A stretch of DNA of 64,000 nucleotides, taken from the NCBI RefSeq assembly GCF_016283395.1, contig NZ_JAEEMU010000037.1:116105-180104 (forward strand). The letters run 5' to 3'. Below, piece after piece: positions 8,111 through 16,886 of the stretch (within the stretch, counting starts at the first letter, position 1; each line of letters opens with the position of its first letter). Under the pieces are notes generated by a model, which saw only the letters and a list, made by a program, of their open reading frames with translations, did no database searches and was not told where the DNA came from. The position numbers were made by a program, and so were the translations under genes. This stretch comes from Ruminococcus sp. (GTDB lineage: Bacteria; Bacillota_A; Clostridia; Oscillospirales; Ruminococcaceae).

Positions 8111-9010
8111 TCAAGCAAGATTTTTTTCGATATATTCTATAAGAGGCTTTCTTACTATCAATTCGCGGTTGTTAATAAACCATTCATATGATTCTCTGAG
8201 AGAATCGCTTAATGGAGTAAGATCAGGAAGTATGCTGCTCATTCGGTCAACATTTAAAATATACTCATATTTGTAAAAGGGGAAATAGCTTCTCTGCGCT
8301 ATTTCAGCTCCTACATTCTTAAATATCGGCGTTTTGCCAACGATCGAATAACAAAGTGATACCCATTCTTTAATACTTACAGGAACAGGATATCCTGTAT
8401 TGAAAATGTGTTCTTTTACATCTGTAACAAGAATTTTTTCGATTAGTCTGCACATATCACCTATATGTGAGAATTGAAGCTTCATACTGCCGTCTTCAGG
8501 AAGATAGAACGGTCTGTCTTGTTCTGCACATTCAAAAACAAAAGCTTCGCGGTAAAGATTATTCATAGGTCCGCAAAGATAAGGCGGTCTGATAATATAT
8601 ACGTCAGGGCATTTCTGCAATAAGGCGTTTTCGGCTGCGATTTTATCTGTACCGTATTTACCCCATATTGAGTTTGGTCCGACCTCCATTGTTTCATAGA
8701 AAGGCTGCGGTAATGTTTCGGGATATACTGCACTTGAACTTATAAGAATGTATTTATCAAAGCTTTCCAAACCGTTTAGGAGCAATTCGACATCTTCTGA
8801 ATTATAGGCTGTTACATCTATAACTGCATCGAAATGATATAGTTTCAGAATGTTACCAAGATTTTTTCTGTCGCCGATTATAGGAATAACATTTTGGGAC
8901 TGTGGTTTGCTGCCACGGTTTAACACATATACAGTGTTGCCACGTTTAGAAAAATATTCAGCAGTATATCTGCTGGCGAAAACTGTTCCGCCTGTTACAA
9001 GAATATTCAT
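8111..9010 (-). CDS. NAD-dependent epimerase/dehydratase (SDR family)
   Basis: A 299-residue extended short-chain dehydrogenase. The Rossmann start NILVTGGTVFASRYTAEYF has a non-standard TGGTxFxS glycine motif (usual TGGxGFxG), as seen in the atypical SDR group related to chloroplast CSP41/isoflavone-reductase-like proteins. The stretch LISSSAVYPE, followed by a conserved Y and K in WGKYGTDKIAAE, supplies the YxxxK catalytic pair. The substrate is unknown; a nucleotide sugar is plausible. It is transcribed from its own promoter as a single gene. Confidence 0.78.
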   Translation of the reverse strand: MNILVTGGTVFASRYTAEYFSKRGNTVYVLNRGSKPQSQNVIPIIGDRKNLGNILKLYHFDAVIDVTAYNSEDVELLLNGLESFDKYILISSSAVYPETLPQPFYETMEVGPNSIWGKYGTDKIAAENALLQKCPDVYIIRPPYLCGPMNNLYREAFVFECAEQDRPFYLPEDGSMKLQFSHIGDMCRLIEKILVTDVKEHIFNTGYPVPVSIKEWVSLCYSIVGKTPIFKNVGAEIAQRSYFPFYKYEYILNVDRMSSILPDLTPLSDSLRESYEWFINNRELIVRKPLIEYIEKNLA

Positions 9011-9038
9011 GTACTTCCTCCTAAAATAAGTTACTTAA

Positions 9039-9067
9039 ATTATATCATAGATTTTGTGTAAGTACAA
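9039..9067 (-). promoter_or_regulatory. Promoter of the epimerase gene
   Basis: On the minus strand TTGTAC (9062-9067), a 17-base spacer and TATAAT (9039-9044), about 30 bases from the ATG. It lies directly behind the sigK stop. Confidence 0.6.
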
Positions 9068-9084
9068 TATATTATCGTGTTACT

Positions 9085-9768
9085 TTACAGCGTATTACTT
9101 TCAAACATTTTCTTTAATTTGCTGATAGATTTCTTTTCGAGTCTTGAAACGTATGACCTTGATATACCGAGTTTATCGGCAGTTTCGTTTTGCGTATGGG
9201 GCGATGTTCCGTATAGCCCGTATCTATACACAATTATATCGAATTCACGTGGGTCAAGACATTTTTTCAGAAAGCTGTATAGTTGCCGAGAGCGTATCAT
9301 GATATCCACTTGTTCGTGTATATCAGTTCCGTCATCTATCAGATCCATTAGAGTTAGTGAATTTCCGTCTTTATCTGTTTCAATAGGCTCGTTTATATAA
9401 ATATCTCCTGCGGACTTTTTGGCGGCACGGTATTGCATGAGAATTTCATTTTCGATGCATCTACTTGCGTAAGTTGAGAATTTCGCACCTTTTGTATAGT
9501 TAAAAGTTGATACTGCTTTTATTAATCCCACAGTTCCTACGGAAATAAGCTCATCCTGTTCGTCGGAGGTAGAAGCGTATTTCTTTACAATATGTGCCAC
9601 AAGCCTAAGGTTATGTTCAATTAACTTTGAACGTGCAGATGTATCCCCGTTTGACATTTTATAGAAATACTCTTTTTCTTCTTTTGGGGATAAAGGCTTA
9701 GGAAATACAGAAGTATTGTCAATGTGAAGTGCGAAGAATAATAAGCTCCTTAAAAGTTCGGTCAGCAT
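9085..9768 (-). CDS. sigK: Sporulation sigma factor, pro-sigma-K type
   Basis: A late mother-cell sigma factor. I start at MLTELLRSLLFFALHI, which has GGAGGT seven bases upstream; this gives 227 residues. The hydrophobic first 20 residues followed by FPKPLSPKEEKEY match the pro-sequence and mature start of sigma-K. Region 2 (NLRLVAHIVKKY, DELISVGTVGLIKAV, KFSTYASRCIENEI) and region 4 (ETADKLGISRSYVSRLEKKSISKLKKM) are complete. The gene is intact with no skin-type insertion. It lies divergent from rpe. The organism is therefore likely able to sporulate, or descends from a sporulator. Confidence 0.88.
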   Translation of the reverse strand: MLTELLRSLLFFALHIDNTSVFPKPLSPKEEKEYFYKMSNGDTSARSKLIEHNLRLVAHIVKKYASTSDEQDELISVGTVGLIKAVSTFNYTKGAKFSTYASRCIENEILMQYRAAKKSAGDIYINEPIETDKDGNSLTLMDLIDDGTDIHEQVDIMIRSRQLYSFLKKCLDPREFDIIVYRYGLYGTSPHTQNETADKLGISRSYVSRLEKKSISKLKKMFESNTL

Positions 9769-9865
9769 ATGAATTACCTCCAATGTGATATAGAGAATAA
9801 TATGCGTAAAAGCTTGGGAAATATAGTGGGGACAAAAAAATAAAATAAAAAACAATATAAGTATA

Positions 9866-9894
9866 TTGACGTTCTGCGATAAATATTATATAAT
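9866..9894 (+). promoter_or_regulatory. Promoter of the rpe-rnf-like operon
   Basis: TTGACG (9866-9871), a 17-base spacer and TATAAT (9889-9894), followed by about 70 bases of leader before the TTG start of rpe. Confidence 0.7.
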
Positions 9895-9968
9895 AATAGT
9901 GTATGGATTAAGAAAGATTTACTATCGCTTACTGAAACAGGCGGTCAAAATACGGAAGAAGTGATTAT

Positions 9969-10628
9969 TTGAAAAACTATGTTTCAGCATCTGTACTGAG
10001 TGCAGATATGCTCGATTTTAGGAATGAAATAAGAAAACTTGAGAAAAGTGATATTGATATGCTGCATTTTGATGTAATGGACGGCATATTTGTCAATAAT
10101 ATTACATTCGGACTTCCTGTTCTGCAACAGGTAAGAAGTGCGACAGATATGACACTTGATGTTCACCTTATGATCGCAGATCCTTTAAAATATGTAAAAA
10201 GATTTGCTGAATTTGGCGCGGATATTATATCATTTCACATTGAGAGTGAAAGTGATACACTTGAAACAATAAAAGTAATCAAAGAATGTGGTATAAAGGC
10301 GGCGATCGCTATTAAGCCTGCTACCCCGGCGGAAGATGTTTATGAATATCTCCCGTATCTTGATATGGTTCTTGTTATGACTGTTGAGCCAGGATTTGGC
10401 GGTCAGAGTTTTATGCCTGAAACAGTTGATAAGATAAGAAAAATAAGAGAAAGAGTAAGCTCACTTGGAATTGAGGCAGATATTGAGGTCGACGGCGGTA
10501 TAAATGATAAAACTGCATCTATTGTCTTGAATGCAGGGGCAAATGTTCTTGTTTCGGGAAGTTATCTTTTTAAATCAGATGATATGAAGGCAGCAGCAGC
10601 TGTTCTCAGGGAAGGCAAGTCATGCTGA
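9969..10628 (+). CDS. rpe: Ribulose-phosphate 3-epimerase
   Basis: Interconverts ribulose-5-P and xylulose-5-P in the pentose phosphate pathway; cytoplasmic. 219 residues form a TIM barrel with all hallmarks: SVLSADMLDF at the N-terminus, HFDVMDGIFVNNITFG (metal-binding His and Asp), DVHLMI, VLVMTVEPGFGGQSF and EVDGGIN. The start is TTG with a GGAAGAAG site upstream. Its last codons overlap the rnfD-like start by seven bases, so it is the head of an operon with the Rnf-like trio, an unusual partner set. Confidence 0.95.
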   Translation: MKNYVSASVLSADMLDFRNEIRKLEKSDIDMLHFDVMDGIFVNNITFGLPVLQQVRSATDMTLDVHLMIADPLKYVKRFAEFGADIISFHIESESDTLETIKVIKECGIKAAIAIKPATPAEDVYEYLPYLDMVLVMTVEPGFGGQSFMPETVDKIRKIRERVSSLGIEADIEVDGGINDKTASIVLNAGANVLVSGSYLFKSDDMKAAAAVLREGKSC

Positions 10629-11617
10629 AAAAAGCAAGAAAAGAACGCCTTATCTGGCTTGATATCATGATAACTCTTCTCACGCTGGAACTTATGTCTT
10701 ATTTCTATTATGGAATACGTTCTGTAGTGCTTGCAGGAGTTTGTGTTATTACAGCTTTCATTGCTGAAATTGTTTCCCTCAGAATGATGAAGCGACGATT
10801 TACAGCAGATGATCTTACTTGTACATCTGATGCTATGATACTTGCACTGATGTTTCCTGCTGTCATGGATTACAAAATAGCAGTAATAGCAGTTCTTTTT
10901 GCCGTTATTGCTGCAAAGAATGTTTTTGGCGGACGATTGAATATGATCTTTTCGCCTGCGGCTACAGCATATATTTTTGTACTTACTTCATGGGGACATC
11001 AGCTTTTGCAGTACACAGAACCTCATGTAAAGACAGGTATATTTGAGACACCAACAGGTCTTGTTAATTCTGCATCTCATACGTTTAATATGACTGGAAA
11101 TGTTGACCATACTGATTTTGAACTGCTGCTTGGTAATTTCAGCGGACCATGCGGTTCTGTAAGCATACTTCTCCTTGTGGTAGCTGCTGTAGTTCTTATT
11201 TTCAGAAGAAGTATTTCAGCTGGAGCGTTTATCGGAACAATATTCGGCACAGGATTTTTTGCTTGTGTTACTCCTATGATAAGCTCAAGGGCTGATTCTT
11301 TCAAATATTCTCTTGTTATGAATATGGTTCTTTTTTCGGCTATATATATAGTGTCAGATATCAGGATCGCGCCCAAAAGAAACTATTATGCTTTTTTTTA
11401 CGGACTTTTCATAGGTGTCATATCTTATGTACTTGTGCTTACAATGGCAAAAGAAAATGCTATAGTCATTGTTTCCGTCCTCTTTACTCCTATAGCTCTT
11501 GGCTTTAAAAATCTTGAAAAACGGATCGAAAAGGCTGCTTCTGAACATACATCTGAGGAAGATAATGAAGATTCTGAGAATGTAACAGCAGGAAAGGAGA
11601 TGACTGTAAGTGAATAG
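10622..11617 (+). CDS. RnfD/NqrB-like membrane protein, divergent
   Basis: A 331-residue polytopic protein with about 8-10 hydrophobic segments. It aligns by eye with RnfD: AKNVFGGRLNMIFSPAATAY matches the AKQLYGG...NPA block, and GPCGSVSILLLV...IFRRSIS matches the GE-SALAIL...YRR block. In RnfD a Thr in an S-x-A-T-P-L motif carries covalent FMN. The corresponding region near residue 142 reads ETPTGLVN, without that motif. The usual TDPVT block reads SDIRIAP. The C-terminus is a charged tail. It is translationally coupled to rpe and overlaps the next gene by eight bases. I read it as an RnfD relative that may have lost FMN attachment. Confidence 0.75.
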   Translation: MLKKARKERLIWLDIMITLLTLELMSYFYYGIRSVVLAGVCVITAFIAEIVSLRMMKRRFTADDLTCTSDAMILALMFPAVMDYKIAVIAVLFAVIAAKNVFGGRLNMIFSPAATAYIFVLTSWGHQLLQYTEPHVKTGIFETPTGLVNSASHTFNMTGNVDHTDFELLLGNFSGPCGSVSILLLVVAAVVLIFRRSISAGAFIGTIFGTGFFACVTPMISSRADSFKYSLVMNMVLFSAIYIVSDIRIAPKRNYYAFFYGLFIGVISYVLVLTMAKENAIVIVSVLFTPIALGFKNLEKRIEKAASEHTSEEDNEDSENVTAGKEMTVSE

Positions 11618-12245
11618 TCGCAAGAAAAATCTCTTCGGCGGTATTCTTCATGATAATATCGTCCTTTCGGGACTTATGGTCATTTCTCCCGTTATAATAT
11701 GCGGTGATACGCTGAAAAATGCTCTTGCTCTCATATATGCTTTTTCAGCCATAACATTTTTATCGGTTCTTATTTCTTCTTTTGTTCCGAAAAAATTGCC
11801 TTATACTGCAAAAATAATCATTTATGCACTTATCTCTGCGGCAGTTTATATACCTGTAAAACTTGCTGCTGAGGAGTTCTATCCTGATTCTATAGAAAGA
11901 ATTGGCATATATTATCCGCTTCTTGCAGTAAATTCACTTATTGTTTTTCAGACTGAAGCGAAGTTCTTTAAAATGAAAAAGCTTGATATGATGATCTCGC
12001 TAATATTCTGCATTATTGGATTTGATGCGGTTATGCTGTTAACGGGCTTTTTACGTGAGCTTTTTGCATATGGTACTATAAATAGCAAGATCGTTGATGT
12101 GAATACACTTATAAGCGGACTATCACAGCCTTTCGGAGGATTTATATTCCTCGGACTGATGTGTGGTGTATACAGATTTATACGTTCACTTGTATCAAAA
12201 GATCACAGACAGATAAGGAGTGAAGCAAGTGTTTCTGATAAATGA
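11610..12245 (+). CDS. RnfE/NqrD-like membrane protein lacking both cluster Cys
   Basis: 211 residues, about six membrane segments, GTG start. It matches the RnfE pattern: a first helix with MVISPVIICGDTLKNAL in the place of LGLCPLLAVTSTATNAL, and YPLLAVNSLIVFQTEAKFF in the place of IPLIVTNCIVVGRAEAFA. Both Cys that bind the [2Fe-2S] cluster in RnfE/NqrD are thus Ser here (S26 and S109). The FLRELFAYGTI and GGFIFLGLMCG parts are well kept. A Cys at residue 31 is four positions away from the usual ligand. The gene overlaps its neighbours on both sides. Confidence 0.78.
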   Translation: MNSRKKNLFGGILHDNIVLSGLMVISPVIICGDTLKNALALIYAFSAITFLSVLISSFVPKKLPYTAKIIIYALISAAVYIPVKLAAEEFYPDSIERIGIYYPLLAVNSLIVFQTEAKFFKMKKLDMMISLIFCIIGFDAVMLLTGFLRELFAYGTINSKIVDVNTLISGLSQPFGGFIFLGLMCGVYRFIRSLVSKDHRQIRSEASVSDK

Positions 12246-12801
12246 TCTTATTACGCTGCTTGCTGCTAACCTTATATTGTCTCAGGCTTTGGGAACAAGT
12301 ACAATTTTTATTGCAGCAGGAAGCAAAAAAAATCTTGTCGGTACAGCCTGTGTGATAACGCTGTTCACGACTATCGGTTCAGCTGCGGCTTATTTGATAG
12401 ATGCTGAACTTCCGGCATCGTTTTCTGATCTGAGATTATTATTTTATACATTGATAATCGGTATACTCTATATACTTCTCCTTACAGCAGTTTATTATGT
12501 GGGAAGAAGTTACTTTGAGGATTTCCGAAAATATATTCATGTATCTGCCTTTAACTGTGCAGTTATGGGAACGCTTTTTACAATAAGCAAAAGAGCGTCA
12601 ATGGACAGTTCTTTATTTGAACTCGGGGGATATGTTTCTGCCGGATTTGAAGCAGGAATAGGTTTTATTATTGCAGCACTCATTCTTACAGCAGCTTACA
12701 GAAAACTGAATTCTGCAAAAGTTCCTGCTTCTTTCAGAGGATTCCCTGCAATGCTTATATATCTTGGAATTATATCAATGGCAGTATATTCACTTAAATA
12801 A
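12229..12801 (+). CDS. RnfA/NqrE-like membrane protein with one of two cluster Cys
   Basis: I choose the GTG at 12229, eight bases after AAGGAG, rather than the GTG three codons earlier. This gives 190 residues with six membrane segments. The first-helix motif LGLCPF of RnfA is LGTSTI here (Ser at 24 instead of Cys), while the second ligand is kept in FNCAVMG (Cys 110). The C-terminal VPASFRGFPAMLIYLGIISM matches the family closely. It is the last of the trio; rnfB, rnfC and rnfG are not beside it. The reading frame is clean, so it is expressed and conserved rather than decaying. Confidence 0.78.
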   Translation: MFLINDLITLLAANLILSQALGTSTIFIAAGSKKNLVGTACVITLFTTIGSAAAYLIDAELPASFSDLRLLFYTLIIGILYILLLTAVYYVGRSYFEDFRKYIHVSAFNCAVMGTLFTISKRASMDSSLFELGGYVSAGFEAGIGFIIAALILTAAYRKLNSAKVPASFRGFPAMLIYLGIISMAVYSLK

Positions 12802-12832
12802 TTGCAATATACTGATATAGGAGAGTAAATTA

Positions 12833-14035
12833 ATGAAGTTCAAAAATAAAGGTAGGAAGATCTATAAGACCAAAGAAAAGAATTACTATGGTAAAAGTCC
12901 TGTTGGGAAAGCTTTTTCTGTAGGTCTGACAGTTCTGCTTATCGGCGGAATAGGTTTTATCGGATACAGTGTAGCTGAGCCTCTGATAAACTATTCAAAG
13001 AAAAAAGGTGATAATACTTCACCGACATCAACTATCTCAGAGAATGAAACAGCAACCGATGAAAATGGTCAGCCTATTACAGAAGAGCCTACTTTAACTG
13101 TTGCCCCTGTACAAAGTGCAGAACAATATCGTGCATATACGCTTGATCCGCTGGATATTTCAGACATTCAAGCAGTAAAAGCTGCTTTGAAGCGCGTTCC
13201 TGTTGATCAGGATATAAAATATGTAGAAGTTCCTCTGAAAGTTAGCGGAGGAGATATCTATTACGCAACAAATAATTATTATGCAAATTCGTCGGGCATA
13301 GTCCGTTCATCGTGTAAGCTCAGTGATATAGTTTCGACAATATCCTCAGCAGGTTATAAGCCGGTTGCAACTGTAAGTACATTTTATGATAATGTTGTGC
13401 CTAATTATTTCCGTGATATGAGCTATCTTACTGTTGAGGATGGTTCACAGTGGATAGATAATAGCGTAGAAGCAGGCGGAAAGCCATGGATGAATCCCTT
13501 TTCACAGGGAGCTGTAAACTATAATAATGATATCGTTGAAGAGGTCGCTGAAGCAGGTTTTGATAAAGTTGTATGCTATGATTTTATCTTTCCTGATTTC
13601 AGACCAAGCGATGTGGAATACCTTGGCGATAAGGTCGTAAGTGCTGACAGATATATGGCTCTTACGTCGGCAGCCAATACGATGTATGAAACAATAATGA
13701 GCAAGGGCTCTTCTATGATACTTGAGGTAAACGCCTCGGATCTTCTTAAAGGAAAAACAGATATACTTCAGCCAATGCTGCTTAAAGTAAACTCTGTAAT
13801 ACTGAATATTGACCTTGATACTATCAGCTATGGTGTGTATACAGATGAAACGGTATACGAGTTTACAGGCACAACGGCAGATAATGTAAGGAAAATGCTT
13901 GATCTTGTAAGTGAGGATGTTGAAGATTTCAATGTTGCTGTAAGAGTTTCAGGTGAAACTCTAAGTACTCAGGATCTTCTTGACGCAAAGGATGAAATAG
14001 TCGAATACGGGTTCGATTCATATGTACTCGGCTAA
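12833..14035 (+). CDS. Membrane-anchored putative glycoside hydrolase (DUF4015/GHL13-like)
   Basis: 400 residues: a basic N-terminus, one signal anchor (about 28-50), a Ser/Thr/Glu linker (about 58-95), then an extracellular domain. WMNPFSQGAVNYNNDIVEEVAEAGFDKVVCYDFIFPD (read in parts: WMNPFSQGAVNYN, then EAGFDKVVCYDFIFP) resembles the W-x-NP...YN...GFDEIQFDYIRFP signature of DUF4015, a predicted TIM-barrel glycoside hydrolase family. The EIQ acid is replaced (KVV), so the catalytic residues are uncertain. It follows the Rnf-like trio by 31 bases with a good AGGAG site and could be part of that operon. Confidence 0.62.
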   Translation: MKFKNKGRKIYKTKEKNYYGKSPVGKAFSVGLTVLLIGGIGFIGYSVAEPLINYSKKKGDNTSPTSTISENETATDENGQPITEEPTLTVAPVQSAEQYRAYTLDPLDISDIQAVKAALKRVPVDQDIKYVEVPLKVSGGDIYYATNNYYANSSGIVRSSCKLSDIVSTISSAGYKPVATVSTFYDNVVPNYFRDMSYLTVEDGSQWIDNSVEAGGKPWMNPFSQGAVNYNNDIVEEVAEAGFDKVVCYDFIFPDFRPSDVEYLGDKVVSADRYMALTSAANTMYETIMSKGSSMILEVNASDLLKGKTDILQPMLLKVNSVILNIDLDTISYGVYTDETVYEFTGTTADNVRKMLDLVSEDVEDFNVAVRVSGETLSTQDLLDAKDEIVEYGFDSYVLG

Positions 14036-14075
14036 AAAATAACTCCCGATCACAGATCGGAGAATGGAGTTTGTT

Positions 14076-15035
14076 ATGGCAGATAATTTTAAAGTCTCTC
14101 TTCAGAAGTTGATCGAAGAATTCAAGCTTGAATCGATCTTTATTCATAAAGACGCAAATGAGATCATGATCGATGAAAATGATGTTAATCGTCCCGGCTT
14201 GCAGCTTATGGGATTTTATGAGTATTTTAATCCCGAGCGTATCCAGATAATAGGCAAAATGGAGTTTGCCTATCTTTCAACTATTGACGAAAAGACCAGA
14301 CGTGAGCGTTTACAGCTTCTTTTTGCTCAGCGTATCCCTGCTCTTATAATTACAAGAGAACTTCCGTATTTTGCGGAAATGCTTGAGCTTGCAAAGGAGT
14401 ATGAAGTACCGCTTCTCAGAAGCAAGGAAAGCACTTCTAACTTTATAGCAGGTCTTATTGCATTCCTTAATCTCACACTTGCTCCAAGAATAACAAGACA
14501 CGGCGTTCTTATAGAGATATACGGTGAAGGTGTATTTATTACAGGTGAAAGCGGTGTAGGTAAGAGCGAAACAGCTATCGAGCTTGTAAAAAGAGGTCAC
14601 AGACTTGTTGCAGATGACGCTGTTGAGATCAGAAAGGTATCGAATATTAGCCTTGTAGGAAGCTCTCCTGATAATATCAGACACTTCCTTGAACTTCGAG
14701 GTATCGGTATCATAAATGCAAGAAGACTCTTCGGTATCGGTGCTGTTAAGATGACAGAAAAGATCGATCTTGTTGTTGAGCTTGAACAGTGGAATTCCGA
14801 AAAAGTATATGACAGAATGGGCGTTGATACAGAGTTCGTAAGCCTGCTTGGTGTAAAGATACCCTCACTTACTATCCCTGTAAAACCGGGACGTAACCTT
14901 GCTGTTATCCTTGAAGTAGCAGCTATGAATAACAGACAGAAGAAAATGGGCTATAATGCTGCCCGTGAGCTTCTTAACCGTCTTGGAATGGAATCAGATC
15001 CTAAGGAAGTTGTTCGTGATTATGACGCATTCTGA
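14076..15035 (+). CDS. hprK: HPr kinase/phosphorylase
   Basis: Phosphorylates HPr on Ser46 and reverses it, the centre of carbon catabolite control in Firmicutes. I prefer the ATG at 14076 (MADNFKVSL), six bases after GGAG, over the in-frame ATG 12 bases earlier, which abuts its own site. 319 residues: N-terminal domain 1-130, then the kinase domain with catalytic His 142 (TRHGVL), Walker A GESGVGKS (157-164), the DD pair at 180-181 and the signature LELRGIGIINARRLFG. It stands in a run of cell-envelope and regulation genes: murB, rapZ, whiA. Confidence 0.95.
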   Translation: MADNFKVSLQKLIEEFKLESIFIHKDANEIMIDENDVNRPGLQLMGFYEYFNPERIQIIGKMEFAYLSTIDEKTRRERLQLLFAQRIPALIITRELPYFAEMLELAKEYEVPLLRSKESTSNFIAGLIAFLNLTLAPRITRHGVLIEIYGEGVFITGESGVGKSETAIELVKRGHRLVADDAVEIRKVSNISLVGSSPDNIRHFLELRGIGIINARRLFGIGAVKMTEKIDLVVELEQWNSEKVYDRMGVDTEFVSLLGVKIPSLTIPVKPGRNLAVILEVAAMNNRQKKMGYNAARELLNRLGMESDPKEVVRDYDAF

Positions 15036-15075
15036 TAATGAAGAACTACATACTAATATGATCCAGGGGGAAATA

Positions 15076-15981
15076 ATGATAGACATAAATGAATTATCAA
15101 AGCTTTGCGAAAGGCTTGGGTGCAGGATTACACCTGAGTGTTCGCTCAGTGATTATATAACATTTCGTTTCGGCGGACCTTGCAGAGCTCTTATCAGTGT
15201 AAATTCTGCAAAGTCAGCAGCCGAGCTTATCAGATATATGAAAGCAAACGGTATAAAATATGGTATCCTCGGCAGAGGAAGTAATGTGCTTGTTTCTGAT
15301 GATGGATATGACGGTGTTATCTTGCTTTTCGGAAGCGATTTTTCGCATATGGAGATAAATGGTAATACAATAAAGTGTGATGCAGGTGTCCTTCTTGCAT
15401 CAGCTTGTGTTCGTGCTCAGCAGTTAGGGCTTACAGGCATGGAAAATCTTTTCGGTATCCCGGGAACTGTTGGCGGTGCATTGTATATGAATGCAGGAGC
15501 TTACGGCAGTGAAATGAAGGATGTTGTTATTTCTGCTGAGTACATTGATGAAAACTGTGAGATTCGTACCATAAGCAAAGATGATATGCAGCTGTCTTAC
15601 AGACAAAGCTTTTTTTCGGGAACAACAAATGTTATCACATCTGTTACTCTTGAACTGAAATCAGGCAACTTAGATGATATTAAGAAAGCAATGTCTGAAT
15701 GTATGGCTAAAAGAAGCTCTAAACAGCCTCTTGAATATCCAAGTGCAGGAAGTACTTTCAAGCGTCCCGAAGGAAGTTATGCTTCGCTTCTGATAGATCA
15801 GTGCGGACTTAAAGGACTTACCTGCGGTGGTGCTATGGTAAGTGAAAAACACAGTGGTTTTGTTATTAACAAAGGATACGCTACTTGTGCTGATGTACTT
15901 GAGCTTTGTGACAAAGTTAAAACGATAGTAAAGGAGAAAACAGGCTATCAGCTTGAGCTTGAGCCTGTTATCCTTCAGTAA
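15076..15981 (+). CDS. murB: UDP-N-acetylenolpyruvoylglucosamine reductase
   Basis: The second committed step of peptidoglycan precursor synthesis, NADPH- and FAD-dependent; cytoplasmic. I start at the ATG at 15076, preceded by GGGGG; the longer reading overlaps hprK. 301 residues with the FAD-binding motifs TFRFGGPCRALI and LGRGSNVLVSDDGYDG, the block GIPGTVGGALYMNAGAYGSE, and PSAGSTFKRPEGSYASLLID, as in type II MurB of Gram-positives. It lies 40 bases after hprK and 24 before rapZ. Confidence 0.95.
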   Translation: MIDINELSKLCERLGCRITPECSLSDYITFRFGGPCRALISVNSAKSAAELIRYMKANGIKYGILGRGSNVLVSDDGYDGVILLFGSDFSHMEINGNTIKCDAGVLLASACVRAQQLGLTGMENLFGIPGTVGGALYMNAGAYGSEMKDVVISAEYIDENCEIRTISKDDMQLSYRQSFFSGTTNVITSVTLELKSGNLDDIKKAMSECMAKRSSKQPLEYPSAGSTFKRPEGSYASLLIDQCGLKGLTCGGAMVSEKHSGFVINKGYATCADVLELCDKVKTIVKEKTGYQLELEPVILQ

Positions 15982-16005
15982 ACTCTTTTCAAAAAGGAGA
16001 TTATT

Positions 16006-16878
16006 ATGCAGCTTTTGATTGTAACGGGAATGTCGGGATCGGGTAAATCAAGTGTTATGGACGTTATGGAGGATATTGGATTTTATTGTATCGACAATAT
16101 TCCGCCAAAGCTTATAACACAGTTTGTTGATCTGTGCAGGCAGTCCGAATCGGATATAAATAAAATAGCTGTGGCAGTTGATATCAGAACAGGTGATATG
16201 TTTGCAGAGATCTTCCGTTCATGGCAGGAGCTGAAAAATCGAAGCGATGTTGATGTAAAGGTTCTCTTTATCGAGGCTAATCATGATGTTCTGCTGAAGA
16301 GATATAAGGAAACAAGGAGAAGACACCCTCTTTCCGATAAATTCAACGGAAATATACATGATGCTATCAATTATGAGTGGGAACAACTATCACAGCTTAG
16401 AGAGATAGCTGATTATTACATAGAAACATCAAACTTCACTTCTTCCCAGCTTAAAGAACAAGTCAAAGGACTTTTTCTTGAAAAAAGTTCGGATTCTCTT
16501 ATTATAAAAGTTATGTCATTTGGTTTTAAATACGGAGTTTCAACAGAAGCAGATCTTGTTTTTGATGTGAGATGTCTGCCAAATCCGTTTTATATCGAGG
16601 AACTTCGTAATCATACAGGCTGTGACAGCTGTGTCAGGGATTATGTTATGAGCTTTGATCAGTCTAAGGAGCTTTTCGCAAAGCTTACTGATCTTATTGA
16701 TTATCTTATACCTCTTTATGTACTTGAAGGCAAGAGTCAGCTTGTTATCTCTTTTGGCTGTACAGGCGGAAAGCACCGTTCCATAACTTTTGCCGAGTTA
16801 ATGGCGGATCATCTTATCGAAAAAGAATATAAGGTGCAGAAGTATCACAGAGATATAACTAAGGACAGAAAATTCTGA
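16006..16878 (+). CDS. rapZ: RapZ/YvcJ family nucleotide-binding regulator
   Basis: 290 residues. Walker A is VTGMSGSGKSS near the N-terminus (GMSGSGKS, about 7-14), with a Walker-B-like region, and a conserved C-terminal domain with SFGCTGGKHRS and the VKVMSFGFKYG-type block (here KVMSFGFKYGVSTEADLVFDVR). In Enterobacteria RapZ adapts sRNA for RNase E; in Firmicutes (YvcJ) it is a GTPase/ATPase of less clear role. It is followed nine bases later by whiA. The yvcK gene that usually sits between them is absent here. Confidence 0.95.
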   Translation: MQLLIVTGMSGSGKSSVMDVMEDIGFYCIDNIPPKLITQFVDLCRQSESDINKIAVAVDIRTGDMFAEIFRSWQELKNRSDVDVKVLFIEANHDVLLKRYKETRRRHPLSDKFNGNIHDAINYEWEQLSQLREIADYYIETSNFTSSQLKEQVKGLFLEKSSDSLIIKVMSFGFKYGVSTEADLVFDVRCLPNPFYIEELRNHTGCDSCVRDYVMSFDQSKELFAKLTDLIDYLIPLYVLEGKSQLVISFGCTGGKHRSITFAELMADHLIEKEYKVQKYHRDITKDRKF

Positions 16879-16886
16879 GTAAGGAA

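Noticed and set aside
9085..9768. Possible skin-type element in sigK
   Set aside because: The frame is continuous from pro-sequence to region 4.
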